DNA of 64,000 nucleotides from Cephalotrichum gorgonifer (Eukaryota; Ascomycota; Sordariomycetes; Microascales; Microascaceae), in assembly GCA_900312665.1 (NCBI GenBank), contig ONZQ02000001.1, positions 3,650,094-3,714,093 of the forward strand. Direction: 5' to 3'. Below, piece after piece: positions 46,125 to 57,204 of the stretch. Below the pieces are notes generated by a model. The model saw only the letters and a program-made list of their open reading frames with translations, had not been told where the DNA came from and ran no database searches. A program made the position numbers and the translations under genes. Within the stretch, counting starts at the first letter, position 1; every line of letters starts with the position of its first letter.

Positions 46125-47748
46125 CTAAAACGGGTCGGACCTTACCGCCTCCGCAACCTCCTGGAACGCATCGTACCCGTACAGCCACGACTGGACCGTC
46201 GGGCAGCTCCACCTGCTTGGGAACGGGGGCACGATGGGCTCCCCGCGCCTGTGTGCTGCAAAGATCTCGTCTCGCGCCTCCTGCTCCGGGCCGTCGGGCA
46301 TATGGAACGCATGGCGCTGAGAGATCGCACTGCCCGTTAGGACTGTACGACTAGAAAGGTCCGCGGTGGGAGGGGAAAGGTGGGGGGGAGCTTGACGACT
46401 AACCTGCTTGAATGTTTCTCTGACGATGGCGTCGCCACGAGTCTTGCGGAGCTTCTGGTACATCTGCAACGCCTTTGGCAGTTGGTCCTTGGAGCCGAGG
46501 TGGCCGAGGAGGAGGCCGAGGACGGTGCCGTCCTCTATGGCAGAGTTGGCGCCCTGGGCTAGGTACGGGAGCATGGGATGGCAGGAGTCTCCGCTGTGGG
46601 AAGGAAGGGTTAGCCGGACCCGGATCTATCTTGTGTGGGAAGATAGAGAGAGAGGCCTGTTAGAGACTTACATGAATACGAGATTTGACTTGTCGTTGAC
46701 CCAGGAGGGGAGCTCACTCCCTAGTTACCACCCAGTCAGCTTCCACGCCTTAACCGCGCAATACAGAAACCCGGGCCTCGTCCGTCTTCACTCACGGTAT
46801 AAGAGCTTCCACTGGTCGACCCCGCGCACCTGCCCCAGGAACCGGTTCAATATCGGATCCCAGTCCCTGAACAGCGTCCTCATCTGCTCCACCGACCCGG
46901 GCTGCCTGTCCACCCCCTCCGGGAGATCGTCCGGCACCAGGAGCACAATGTTATAGACCGTTCCCCCGCGGAGCGAGTACCCCACGGCGTGGGCCCCCGG
47001 CCCGATCCAGAAGTGCACGGAGACGTCCCGGACCCACCTCCTCAGCTCCGCGTCGTCGATGTCGTCCACGTGGAGCACGATCCGGTACGCGAGGTCCCCC
47101 GTAGGTTTCGTGCCCTCCCCGTCCGGGACGAAGACGTCCCTGCAGCGCGAGCGCAGCCCGTCGGCCGCCACGACGAGGTCCGCGCGGGCCGTCGCGCCCG
47201 AGGCGGTGGTGATCTCGCCGGCGTCGGGGTCGAGGGATTCCACGCGCTGGCCGAGCTTGAAGGACACGCCCAGGTCGCTGGCGCGCTGGTAGAGGGCCTG
47301 CTGGAGGTCGACGCGGTGGATGTCGGCGAAGGGGGCGCCGTACCGGGATCGCATGGAGACGTCGAAGCGGGGGTCCGTCATGAGCACCTCGCCCGAGAAG
47401 CGGTGGACCTGGAGAAAGGACGGGATGGCGGCCGAGGACCAGAGGCGGGGGTTAAGGTCCCACTTCTGGAGGATCCGGGAGGAGTTGGGGGTGATTTGGA
47501 GTCCGGCGCCGACCTACATGCCCCGAGCGTGGGTGTCAGGATAGAGGATGGTAGGTGGGTAGGTGGGTAGGAGTAGGGTTGGCAGGGCGTACCTCCTGGA
47601 GCTCTTTCGCTGCCTCGTAGACCGTCACGCTGTGGCCCGAGAGGGATATCGCGATGGCGGCCGCCAGCCCGCTGAGCCCGGCGCCGACGATTATCACATC
47701 AAGCTTGGCGGCCGAAGTGGGATGGGGGTAAGTTCCAGTCTGCTCCAT
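46125..47748 (-). CDS. FAD-dependent monooxygenase (salicylate hydroxylase-like), copy 2
   Basis: The spliced reading is complement(join(46125..46316, 46404..46593, 46672..46720, 46796..47513, 47593..47748)), 434 residues, five exons. Joins restore YEAAKELQE-VGAGLQITPNSSRIL, LLYR-SELPSWVNDKSNLVFI-GDSCHPMLPYLAQGA and FKQ-RHAFHMPDGPEQE. Motifs: VIIVGAGLSGLAAAIAISLSG (GxGxxG), DLVVAADGLRSRCR (DG) and GDSCHPMLPYLAQGANSAIEDG (GD). It belongs to the same flavin hydroxylase class as the gene at 42047 but the two differ in exon count and N terminus, so they are not a recent tandem duplication. The 49-nt exon is unusually small but its phases and splice sites fit. Confidence 0.88.
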
Positions 47749-49821
47749 GGCTACTACGATGTATTATAAGTTTAGTATGAGTAAAGCACATAGAGGGCGC
47801 ACGGAATGCTGCTGCGTACGAGTAGCTCTCCCGTCTGCCTCGAACAATGACAGGTCTCTCTTTCTATATACGCGATGCGGTGTACTACGGACGTATATCG
47901 CAAGTGCCGCTGAAAGTTTCCGTGTGGCCCGCAGTCCAATACGAGCGAGTAATTATCCTAGTACTAGTAATACTGGTCCAGTATTAGTCGCGTTCTGGTG
48001 GTATTCCGGCGGGGGGGAGAGGAGCTGGGCTCTTGGTTGAACGAAGGACAGCTGTGACGGACAGTTAGTTGATCCCGGCGGTCCCCACCCCCGCCCCCGC
48101 CCCCGCATTACCCCGCATGGTCATACCGATACACTGGTCATTATCCAAGAGGACTCGCCCCTTCGTTATTCACCTAAACGCTTCCACACAGAAGTCGTGT
48201 GTGGCTGCCGAGGGGGCGACTATTGACTGGTGAGCGGGTGCATTTTTCGGCACCCCAAATCATCCTAAGTACCTCCATGAGACATATGAGTACACGGCAT
48301 CCAACCTTACTCTCAAATTTACCAGTTGGTAATGTGGTGCAGGAATTGTTGGCTGCCACATCGATGGAAGGAGTATGGCTGCGATGGAACATTACCCCAG
48401 CGTCTCTGCGTCGGTGAAGTGGTGAGTATAAGTGAGTTGTGTCGTTTTCCCTCGCATTCGAACACTTCACCGACATGCTCTTCTGCTCTCCTCCTCTGCT
48501 CCCCTCCTCCGCTCCCCTCCTCCGCTCCCCTCTTCTGCACCTACCCCCTAGCTACTCGTAGGTTGGATATGAGGACCCGAGGGACGGGGCTGGACTCACC
48601 TGCCAACAGAACCCAGGTGGGGCGTGGCTTGCGTGGTGTTGGCGTTAGTATTATAATCCCAACTCCAACGGCCGATGACATCCTGGTTTGTTCTTCTTGA
48701 CTCTCGGGGTTGCTACCACACGTGGCGGGTGTGTGAACTAAATCGTCACCGAAAGATTGATACCTCAAGTGGTGACTGACTGTGGAAATATTGAAATGAG
48801 ACTTTTAACTGCCTAACCACATTGGAAAGATATATATTGATGCATTAGCCTAACACCAGCGGGCACCACCGAACCACACCAAAACTGACCCCGTGGCTTT
48901 CTAATTCAACAACACAGGGCCCCGATAAATGGCGCATGCTTGCCTGAATCATGGCGAGTGCCCTACATTGGTAAAGAGTGGCAAAGGATTTGTTTTCATC
49001 GAGGCCATCTTTGATACGCACCACGACGTCGTAGGGCCACGGCAGCTCGGCCCTCTTTGTCATCCGTGCGGGCGACTAACTAACTAACAATACATGGGCT
49101 CGGACATGCCAAAAAAGTCGGTCGACTTCCATCACACACACCCAGCCCCTCGGATTCTTCACATCTTTCCTTGCCCAGGATATTAATAATCCAACCTATG
49201 GGGATCCATGCCCTCGGTATGAACGGCTCACCGGCAGCCTGGTTGACGAAAGAAATGCCTTCTGCGAGACGGCTGCAGAATCAAAGTTGGTGTGTTGAGC
49301 CCTTATTGGCGGTGATGATTTCCGCCATGTATGCAGCATGGCAGCATCCAGCGCCTCCACAGACCTGACCTCAGCTGTAACTCATTGAAGTCGGCGAGTA
49401 GCATCATTCGAGTGACTCTTCTCCGTAACTATTGAATATATAGGACACAAACTACCCTGATATGGCATATCACCGGGCGCAAAAAGCTGTGACTTCACTA
49501 CCAGTGGATCCGAGGGGCTTGGAAATGGGAGCGCCGGGATTGGACTGGCCATTCATGGCTGGAGCTAGAACTGACACTATCGATCTGGCACAGACGGCCT
49601 TAACCTGGAACTTGCCGGCCACAAACCCTCCTCCGGTGACAATGGGCGGCTGAGTGGGGAGAGACGGCCATCCTGAAGGCCTTATACAGAGAGCCAAGAA
49701 GTGCATATGAGGGGAGCGTTCTCCCCTGTTCGCAGGCTGGAGCAACAATCCCCGACATTCTTGGCAGTCTGCCCAAAATAGCTTTCTGACATCATTCTTG
49801 GCGCCGCCTGTGACTTCAACC
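47749..49821. other. 2.1-kb intergenic region, no gene supported
   Basis: Divergent spacer between the monooxygenase and the secreted-protein gene. It holds GTACGAGTAG (47816), TACTAGTAATACTGG (about 47962), a CCCCCGC array (48083-48106) and a 13-bp tandem repeat (separate entry). Short frames show no domain. Confidence 0.5.
48491..48529. repeat. Three 13-bp tandem units CTCCTCCGCTCCC
   Basis: Three units (the first with C-to-T at one CpG) in intergenic DNA. Confidence 0.9.
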
Positions 49822-51096
49822 ATGCGATTTGGTCGTTCACTAGGCTTGGCCGGCTGCCTTCTGGCCGGCCACGGCCTGGCAACTGGAGACTACTGCCCCA
49901 ACGACGCCGTCTCCGTCTTTGGTAGCAATGTAGGAGCGTCGTGCTGCGGCTCGGTGGTCATCCGCGGCCTGCGCCGCTCCCTCCTCCCTCGTTGGGCTGA
50001 CGAGGCTCCGCCGCCGACCTGCGATCCTCGCACCACGCAGCCGCCTTGCTGCACGACCAAGGAGCAGGGACCGCCCGAGGTCTCGAGCGGAGGGTCGACC
50101 AACCTCCAGTGCGGGAAGAAGTACGAGCCGGACACGAGCTCCCACGACGTTCCCAGCGCCGTGACCTACGCCATCGCCGATTGCCAGGAAGACCCGACCC
50201 AGAAGTGCCTACACGCCCAGGTCAGCGCCTCAGCGGACGCCACCATCACCGACATCCACCTAAACATCGGCACCGGCTCCCTCCCCAGCACCGCGCTCGG
50301 CCGCTGGCCCTTCAACAAGTACTGTACCTTCTCCGGCCAGGTCGGCGACTGCTGGGTGCCCATCTCAGCCATCGAGGCCCTCCTCACCCCCCCTAGCCTC
50401 TGCGGCGCCACCGTCAAGGTCGCCTTCGGCATCTCCGTCTCGTACTCGGGCGGCGGCAGCGACACCTGCTTCGGACAGGGCAGCCCGCTCGACGGCAAGA
50501 ACTGGTTCATGTACTCGCTTCTCAGCTTCGCCTGCCCCGACGTATGCACGGGCTGGTGCTGCTGCAAGCCGCCGCCCGTCGTCGAGCCTCCCAAGCCCCC
50601 CGTCGCCTGCGAGTTCGGCAGCGCCTACGGCTACGGGCCAAACTACTCCAACTTCAACGGCAACCCCAACCCGCCGGCCCTGGCCGACAACACGTGCAAG
50701 AAGTGGGGATTCTACTTTGCCGTCTCCGACCCGACGCTCAGCGGCATCCTCCACGCCGGCGCGGGCCAGAACGACCTCTCCAAGGGAGCCGCCGTCGGTG
50801 CCTTCTCGGCCATGCTGGTTGGCACCAATCTCGTCGTCTCGTACAGCCTCGACGCCGGGTACGACCTCAGCGAGGTGCACGTATATGCGTCGTGCACCGT
50901 ACCCCGCAGCTGCAGCCCGGGTAGCTACACGTATACCGGCAACGGCCTGGATCTGTCGGGCACCGAAGACCGGACCTTCTCCAAGAGCATCGCCATCGCC
51001 GGCTCACCGCCGTGTTCGACGTACTACCTCATCTTCCACGCCAAGGTCAACAAGCTCTACCCCTATGGAACGACGTGCCCGGCGTCGAATGACTGA
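49822..51096 (+). CDS. Secreted Cys-rich protein with two extracellular modules
   Basis: Not assigned to a named family. A single exon of 424 residues starting MRFGRSLGLAGCLLAGHGLATG, a plausible signal peptide. A Cys-rich linker (CDPRTTQPPCCTTKEQ) leads into module 1 (about residues 105-255, VTYAIADCQEDPTQKCLHAQ ... PDVCTGWCCC), then a Pro-rich hinge (KPPPVVEPPKPPVAC) and module 2 (about 270-424) with NYSNFNGNPNPP, KKWGFYFAV, LHAGAGQNDLSKGAAVGAF and LSEVHVYASC. Module 2 resembles the W-G ... AGAGxNDxxKGxxVG ... EVHxY pattern of uncharacterised extracellular domains. Even Cys pairs suggest disulfides. It is isolated by 2 kb on its left. It could be a cell-surface or secreted effector-like protein; this is inference. 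Translation is strongly C-ending, as in highly expressed genes. Confidence 0.75.
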   Translation: MRFGRSLGLAGCLLAGHGLATGDYCPNDAVSVFGSNVGASCCGSVVIRGLRRSLLPRWADEAPPPTCDPRTTQPPCCTTKEQGPPEVSSGGSTNLQCGKKYEPDTSSHDVPSAVTYAIADCQEDPTQKCLHAQVSASADATITDIHLNIGTGSLPSTALGRWPFNKYCTFSGQVGDCWVPISAIEALLTPPSLCGATVKVAFGISVSYSGGGSDTCFGQGSPLDGKNWFMYSLLSFACPDVCTGWCCCKPPPVVEPPKPPVACEFGSAYGYGPNYSNFNGNPNPPALADNTCKKWGFYFAVSDPTLSGILHAGAGQNDLSKGAAVGAFSAMLVGTNLVVSYSLDAGYDLSEVHVYASCTVPRSCSPGSYTYTGNGLDLSGTEDRTFSKSIAIAGSPPCSTYYLIFHAKVNKLYPYGTTCPASND

Positions 51097-51845
51097 GTCG
51101 AGACCTGAATGTGACGAGAGATGTGGGTCTCACGGAGCACCTTCATTGCTTGCTTCATCGCTGCTCATGGAGGATGACTGAATGTGGGAGGGCGCCGTGG
51201 ACATCCGACCCACTAACCGATATCTGGAAAACCCTAGAGACGAGATCCGGAAACGACATCCGGAAGCGAGGCAACTAGGCTTCTACTCCGGGATGTGTGT
51301 CGTTAATAGCGTTCCTCAATTGAGCGATTATAGTATAGTCATAAGGAAACCCAGCAGCAAATAAAGTAGTCGTTTTATTCATACCAAGATATACACCTCT
51401 TTGTAATCATAGAGTGACTAAGCTCATCGTTGAACCATACCAGAGCATGCAAACTCGATGTTGAGCTCGAATTTCATTTCCCAGATAGAGAATTAGCCCT
51501 CACTATTAGGTGCTTTACATTGGGACAAATTAAGTGCAGTCTGAAGGTTAAGGTTAGCTGATAGCAGGATTTGGACTGCTACCCGTACTTCGGTGCTAAT
51601 AGTGCCCTGGACGGTCCCGTACTGTGGGCCCTCCCGGCCACTACATACTTACTTGCAGACTTCCCCGTGCTAGCAAGTGCCGAATTCTCTGGAATCCTAA
51701 CCCAGACTACGCATACGCCTCTTCCCCCCTTCCCCGCTCCCCCCTTGGCCTGTCAACGGAACAGATAGATCAAACGACACTCCACCGGAAACCTCCTAGA
51801 CCCCGCTCGCTACCCCCCATCCCCCCCTTCCCCCCGCCCAGCGCG
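51097..51845. other. Intergenic upstream of RIB7
   Basis: About 750 bp; A/T-richer in the middle and C-rich over the last 130 bp, the RIB7 leader. The RIB7 frame stays open upstream of the ATG but without family similarity. No gene is seen. Confidence 0.5.
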
Positions 51846-52640
51846 ATGTCGGAACAGCTCACCTTCCCCGAGCCGGACGCCCGGAAACTCACACCCTATC
51901 TCCCCCCGCCCAACCCGGCCGGCACCCAAACCCGGGCCCAAGGGAGCCGCCCCTTCGTGACCCTCACCTTCGCCACCTCCCTAGACTCATCCCTCTCCCT
52001 CGCACCCGGCGTCCGCACCCGCCTCTCGGGCCCTGAGTCGAAGGCGATGACGCACTACCTCCGGAGCCGACACGACGCCATATGCGTAGGCGTCGGGACG
52101 GCCGTCGCCGACGACCCGGCCCTGAACTGCCGCATCGCGGGGTGCGAGGGCCAGCAGCCGCGCCCCATCGTGCTCGACCCGCATGGGAGGTGGGCCGTCA
52201 GCGCGGAGAGCAAGGTCCTCGAGACGGCAAGGGCGGCCAGGGGCAAGGCGCCGTTCGTCATCACGGCAGAGGAAGCAACCTTATCGGCGGGCTATGCCGA
52301 CGCGGTGGAGGACGCCGGGGGGAAGATCATCCGCCTGGGCACGGACGGGGAGGGGAGGTTCGCGTGGCGGGACGTCCTGGGCGCCTTGTGGACCGAGGGG
52401 ATTCGGAGTGTGATGGTCGAGGGGGGCGGCGGCGTGATCAATGAGCTACTGGACCCCGCCAACCATGAACTGATCGATTCCGTCATCGTCACCATCGCGC
52501 CGACGTGGCTTGGGAAGGGCGGCGTCGTCGTGTCCCCGGAGAGGGTGCACGAGGGGGGCAACGCGATCCCCGCCGCGAGGCTTTCGGATGTACTGTGGCA
52601 CCCCCTTGGCGAGGATGTGGTGCTGTGCGGGAGACTCTGA
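51846..52640 (+). CDS. RIB7: 2,5-diamino-6-ribosylamino-4(3H)-pyrimidinone 5'-phosphate reductase (Rib7)
   Basis: A single exon of 264 residues. It carries out the NADPH-dependent reduction of the ribosyl side chain in fungal riboflavin synthesis. Motifs: RPFVTLTFATSLDSSLSLAPG (start of the RibD C-terminal-like dihydrofolate-reductase fold), HDAICVGVGTAVADDPALNCR, and VMVEGGGGVINELL, the conserved G-rich NADPH segment, with WLGKGGVVVSPE and the final HPLGEDVVLCGRL. Length matches yeast and Neurospora homologues. ATG 51846 is chosen because similarity begins shortly after it. The gene converges on MAP2. Confidence 0.93.
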   Translation: MSEQLTFPEPDARKLTPYLPPPNPAGTQTRAQGSRPFVTLTFATSLDSSLSLAPGVRTRLSGPESKAMTHYLRSRHDAICVGVGTAVADDPALNCRIAGCEGQQPRPIVLDPHGRWAVSAESKVLETARAARGKAPFVITAEEATLSAGYADAVEDAGGKIIRLGTDGEGRFAWRDVLGALWTEGIRSVMVEGGGGVINELLDPANHELIDSVIVTIAPTWLGKGGVVVSPERVHEGGNAIPAARLSDVLWHPLGEDVVLCGRL

Positions 52641-53076
52641 TAGTTGGTAAGGACATGGCTGGTGACGTCGCCCCTGCTTCCGGATGCTCCAGGGGCTGAA
52701 CTCCTTAATACCGCACTAGATTTACGCGCCGGGCGACCCTGGCTCCTTTACTGCTAGTGGTTTGTATAATATTTAGATTTTTTATCTTATTTTATTTTAA
52801 TTTATTTCCGTAGCGCCTAGCCTAGGGTCGAAGGGGGCGGTGTGGAAACCGGGAGATCTGCACCATGAAGTCCAGATTCTCAATACATCGTAAGTGGAGT
52901 GCTATTCCCATATACACACCCGCGCAGGGGGTTACGACATCCCCAAACGCGAATACCTACGTAGATGCATCTATCCAACGACGACCCTCACTTCGTTGCC
53001 ATTAAACTTTGATTCCGCTACCGAAACCAAACGCTGCAACATCAAAAGGAGGGTCTGACCCCCCCGCCAGTTGGAC
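52641..53076. other. Convergent 3' region of RIB7 and MAP2
   Basis: About 435 bp with a strongly T/A-rich stretch (52770-52810) suited to 3'-end processing. No gene is seen. Confidence 0.5.
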
Positions 53077-54720
53077 TTAGTAGTCATCGCCACGGCTAAT
53101 GACCTCCTTTACGGTAGGTCGGAGGAGAATAGTCTACAAAAGCACGTGGGTTAGCGAGCCCCTCACTAGACACAAGATATATAGCAAGGGACGACGGGAA
53201 GGTTGAGCCACTTACATGCTCATACTGGGCCGTGTAACTGTTTGGTCGGTCCACGAGAGGCGGGTACGCCTCCACGAGCCCGTTAGACACGAGGTTGTTC
53301 AACTATAGTTACCCAACATCAATTAGTATCTGTCTGCTTCCACTCCTCATCCGCCCCTAGTTATAGTGGCCCGGGGAAAAGGGGGGAAAGGGGGGAAAGG
53401 GGGGAAACCTACACCGAGGAGGTACTTCTCCTGCCCGAGCCGGTCGAGATATCGCCGGCAGAAGGGCAGGGTGCCGAATTGCTTGGTGATGACGCTGAGG
53501 AGCGACTTGGCGCTGCTCAGCCTGAGCGGCACGTTGGGCGCGTCGGCGACCAGGCTGTAGTGCGACGTCTCCATGTCCTCGTGCACGTAGCCGTTGCCCG
53601 TGCTACCGAAGGTCTCGATAGCGAAGGTGTCGCCCTCCTCCATCTTGGTCTGGTCGCTGCTCTTCACGATGGGCACGCTCTTGGTGCCGTGGATCGAGTA
53701 GGGCAGGATGGTGTGGCCGTTGAGGTTGCGGATGGACTTGACGGGGTACGTCGTGCCGTTGATCTCCACCTCGTAGCTCTCCATCACCTCCTGGATCGCG
53801 GCGCCGACGTCGCCGACCCGCACGTCGATGCCGGCCTCGCGCACACCCGTGTTGGTGGCGTCCTTGACCGCGGCCAGCAGGTTGTCGAACTGCGGCTCGA
53901 ACGCCATGGTGAAGGCGCTGTCGACGATGCTGCCGTTCACGTGCACGCCGAAGTCCACCTTCATCACGTCGCCCTTCTGGAGCACCATCTTGTTCCCCGC
54001 GTTAGGCGTGTAGTGCGCCGCGCAGTGGTTGATGCTCAGCCCCGTCGGGAAGCCCATCCCGGCCTTCAGCGCGTCGCCCTCCTCGAGACCCTGGTGCCCC
54101 GTCAGCGCCCGCACGCCGTCCTCTATCCCCTCGGCGATCTCCGTCAGCGTCTGCCCCGGCTTTATGTTCTTCTGCGCCCACTGCCGCACCTGGCGGTGCA
54201 CCTCGGCCGCCTGGCGGAAGTCGGAGGTCTTGTCGTTGTTGACGTAGTCGAGGTGCCTCTTCTCCTCATTCGTCGTCCGGAAGAGGTTGTCGTCCTTGTA
54301 CTCTACCTCCTCGCCCTTGGGGTAGGTCTTGTTCGGGAAGAGCTGCGACACCTCGACGCGTGGGGGGTCGGTCTGGGCCGTGGGCTTCTTCTTCTTGGAC
54401 TTGCTCTTCTTCTTCTTCTTCTTCTTCTTGGCCCCGCCGGCTTCCGGAGCCGCGCCGCCCTCGTCTGCGTCGTCGTCCGAGTCGTCGTCGTGGTCCGCGC
54501 CGGCTTCGGCCTTGGCCCCGTTGGAGCCCTCGGCCTTGTCGCCCGCTCCCGGAGCGTCGGTGACTGTGGAGAAGAGACGGTTAGTTGCGTCAGCGGACAA
54601 AAATCACGAGAGCACTTTCTTGTGACCATCTAGGGGCACGGAGAAGAATGGTACAGAGGAAAGGCGGAGATGCCTACCGCTAAGCTTTTTTAGTGCCTCA
54701 GAGGCAGCCTGGGTCGCCAT
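53077..54720 (-). CDS. MAP2: Methionine aminopeptidase 2
   Basis: The spliced reading is complement(join(53077..53133, 53216..53302, 53413..54563, 54678..54720)), 445 residues. Exon 1 encodes MATQAASEALKKLS; the last joins give KYLLG-LNNLVSNGLVEAYPPL and [24 protein letters not shown]. Metal ligands are visible: KVDFG, IVDSAF, GHTI, AIETFGS and the [10 protein letters not shown] glutamate; the substrate histidine is in INHCAAHYTPN. The N terminus has an acidic block and a poly-Lys block typical of eukaryotic type 2 enzymes, which act on ribosomes in the cytosol and remove the initiator Met before small residues. Intron 2 contains a G-tract array (separate entry). Confidence 0.95.
53373..53404. 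repeat. Four G-tracts (G4-A4-G6-A3-G6-A3-G6) inside MAP2 intron 2
   Basis: Runs of 4, 6, 6 and 6 G on the + strand with 3-4 nt spacers fit the classical G-quadruplex pattern. MAP2 is read from the minus strand, so the G-rich strand is the template and the pre-mRNA carries C-runs, only 8 nt past the exon 2 donor. Confidence 0.9.
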
Positions 54721-55743
54721 CTTGAAGGAAATCACACGTTTTCAACCTTGATGACGATGGGGCCGTGGTTGAAGTGGGAGAGGTTCAGCTAGGCCGCAAA
54801 TTTCAAGGCGGGGCAGATCGACCTTGTCAAAACGGGAGAGGGCCTATTATTACCATAACGGTACGAGTACGTGGGGCAAAGTTTCCCCACCAAAGACATG
54901 GATTCACAGGCGGCTTGAATTGGAACATGCGCATTGTGGGGTTCATCACCTCTAACCCGAGTGTTGCCGCCGCCATGTCAACTCACGACTGTACTCTAGA
55001 GTACACCAGGGTCATATATGGAAGCTCGCGGAGTTCGTAATGTATATTGGCCTTGACCGCCATTCACAGCATTTTTGACACTCCACAATCGCACTTCAGC
55101 AATTGCTGCACCTAGTCTCGACTGGGATGCTGTTCGTATCATTTGCTTGCAGGCTAGTAGGGTGATGGGGTCATCCGTAAGCTTTGGCTTTCTCTGAACT
55201 CTGAGTGTGATGGCCAAGCTCGGTCGGTGGAACGCTCCCGTAAAAAACGGAAGTCCCAAACCTTTGCCATACTTCCACTAGAGCTTCCACTTCAGGGCGG
55301 TATCAGGTTCATCTTCATGGACTGCCACGGGATGCCACTCCCTTAGCCCTTTCTGTGTTTCCGAAAGAGTCCATCATGAGGGGACAGACCAGTGGCCATG
55401 CCTGGCGAGAATATTTACTCCCAGGTGCCATCACGCACTTATTTATATTTATATCCTTCATGTTGAAAAGGTTCGCATGTTTGATTTTATGAACAGCCTG
55501 ATGCGACATCCAAATGTCATCGGACACTAGGGAGTGTATGCCACGTGATTCGACTGGTGAGGTCAGCAATGACGTTTGGGTATGTTAGTTAGCTAGTGGG
55601 GTCGCTGTACCCCTCACAGTGTACTCGGCCAAGCCCAAGACGGGACGAGCCGCAAAAACTGATGCAAACCTCACGGCATATCGATATTGAGGGCCGCACT
55701 CGCACCGACACCTCCATCGCCTCCACCGCGAGAAAACCACACC
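54721..55743. promoter_or_regulatory. Bidirectional region between MAP2 and GPN3
   Basis: About 1 kb between divergent ATGs. An exact GTACGAGTAC lies at 54861-54870, about 140 bp upstream of the MAP2 ATG. No gene is supported. Confidence 0.5.
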
Positions 55744-56769
55744 ATGAGCAAGTTCGGGGTTATGATTATGGGCCCCGCGGGGGCCGGCAAGGTGAGTGGC
55801 ACAAACCTGCCCGTAACTCCGTCCCGCCCGCAATCGCGATCGCGACCACCATCACAAGTGCTATAGTAGATGCTGTGCTGATGCTTACTCCTACAACAGT
55901 CCACCTTCTGCGCGGGCCTCATCACCCACCTCCAGCTAAGCCGCCGCTCGACATTCTACGTCAACCTCGACCCCGCGGCCGAGACCTTCGAGCACACGCC
56001 CGACCTCGACATCAAGGACCTCATCTCCCTCGAGGACGTGATGGAGGAGATCGACTACGGCCCCAACGGCGGCCTGATCTACTGCTTCGAGTTCCTGATG
56101 GAGAACCTCGACTGGCTCAGCGAGGCCCTCGAGCCCATTACGGAGGAGTACCTCATCATCATCGACATGCCCGGCCAGATCGAGCTCTACACGCACATCC
56201 CCATCATCCCCGACCTCGCCCGCTTCCTCTCGCGCCCCGGCTCCCTCGACATCCGCCTCTGCGCCGCCTACCTCCTCGAGTCGACCTTCGTGCTCGACCG
56301 CGCAAAGTTCTTCGCCGGCACCCTCAGCGCCATGAGCGCCATGCTCATGCTCGAGGTGCCCCACATCAACATCCTCTCCAAGATGGACCTCGTCAAGGGC
56401 CAGGTCAAGAACCGCGACCTGGAGGAGTTCCTCATGCCCGACGCCAGGCTGCTGGACACGGACCCCCTCGAGCGCGCGCGCCTGCGCGAGGCGGCCGAGG
56501 AGGGGTACGACGTCGACGAGGATGACGCCGAGTTCCGCGCCCCCGGGGAGAGGGACATGGTCATGAAGGGCGCGAGCTTCCGGAAGCTGAACAAGGCCGT
56601 CGCGGGCATGATTGAGAGCTTCAGCATGGTCAAGTTCCTGACGCTGGACCTCACGGACGAGGAGAGCATTGAGGGGATCCTGAGCCACATCGACGACTGC
56701 ATACAGTTCCACGAGGCGCAGGAGCCGAGGGAGCCGGATGACGAGCGGGAGGTGGACGAAGATCTCTAG
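55744..56769 (+). CDS. GPN3: GPN-loop GTPase 3
   Basis: The spliced reading is join(55744..55791, 55900..56769), 305 residues. The intron cuts within the P-loop: MSKFGVMIMGPAGAGK joins STFCAGLITHLQ, giving GPAGAGKST. The defining GPN loop is in YGPNGGLIYC, followed by IIIDMPGQIELYTH (G3) and ILSKMDL (G4). The C terminus is acidic. GPN3 dimerises with GPN1 and is needed for assembly and nuclear import of RNA polymerase II. Length and all G motifs are normal. Confidence 0.95.
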
Positions 56770-57204
56770 ATGGCCCCCGCGGTCTAAATGGGAGTTCGAG
56801 GGGCGGAGAAGCTATGGTTCGTTAGAAGGGAGGGATACCCGTTTTTGTATTTTGGTTGGTTGGAGGAGGAGTTGCTCCCGGGTACGGTACTACTGCATGG
56901 CATTGGCGTTCAAAAAAATATAAGAAAGACTTAGGTTAGATGTCACCGGCAAATCGGTATGTTTTTTTTGTTCAGAGGTGGCATTAAAATCCACTACACC
57001 ACGCGATGCACCAATGCTCTTCATTTTCCGAACGCTCCCTTGAATCCATAAATGTCATGATCGGTTCCTCGCGAACCAGAGAGCAAGCCAAGGCCAGGGC
57101 GGTCCCCGTCGTGCCCCGAAGTCCCGCTCCGTCCGTCCCTACCCAAAAACGCCAGACCGACGAAAGCCCCTTATCAGATTAGTTCTCGCCCACCCGCCCC
57201 TTTC
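56770..57204. other. Convergent 3' region of GPN3 and APQ12
   Basis: About 435 bp between facing stop codons, with an A/T-rich part (56910-56975). No gene is seen. Confidence 0.5.

Noticed and set aside
42047..47748. The two FAD monooxygenases as a recent tandem duplication
   Set aside because: They differ in number and position of introns (2 versus 4), in N-terminal sequence and in length, so any duplication would be ancient.
53479..54633. A 384-codon + strand open frame antisense to MAP2
   Set aside because: It is a mirror of the MAP2 exon caused by strong C/G third-position bias, is rich in Leu/Val/Arg/His without any domain, and ignores the MAP2 splice signals. Similar antisense frames over uL23m (3372-4025), the monooxygenases (42662-43483, 46989-47570), the DUF7053 gene (32968-33636) and the secreted protein (50365-50880) were dropped for the same reason.
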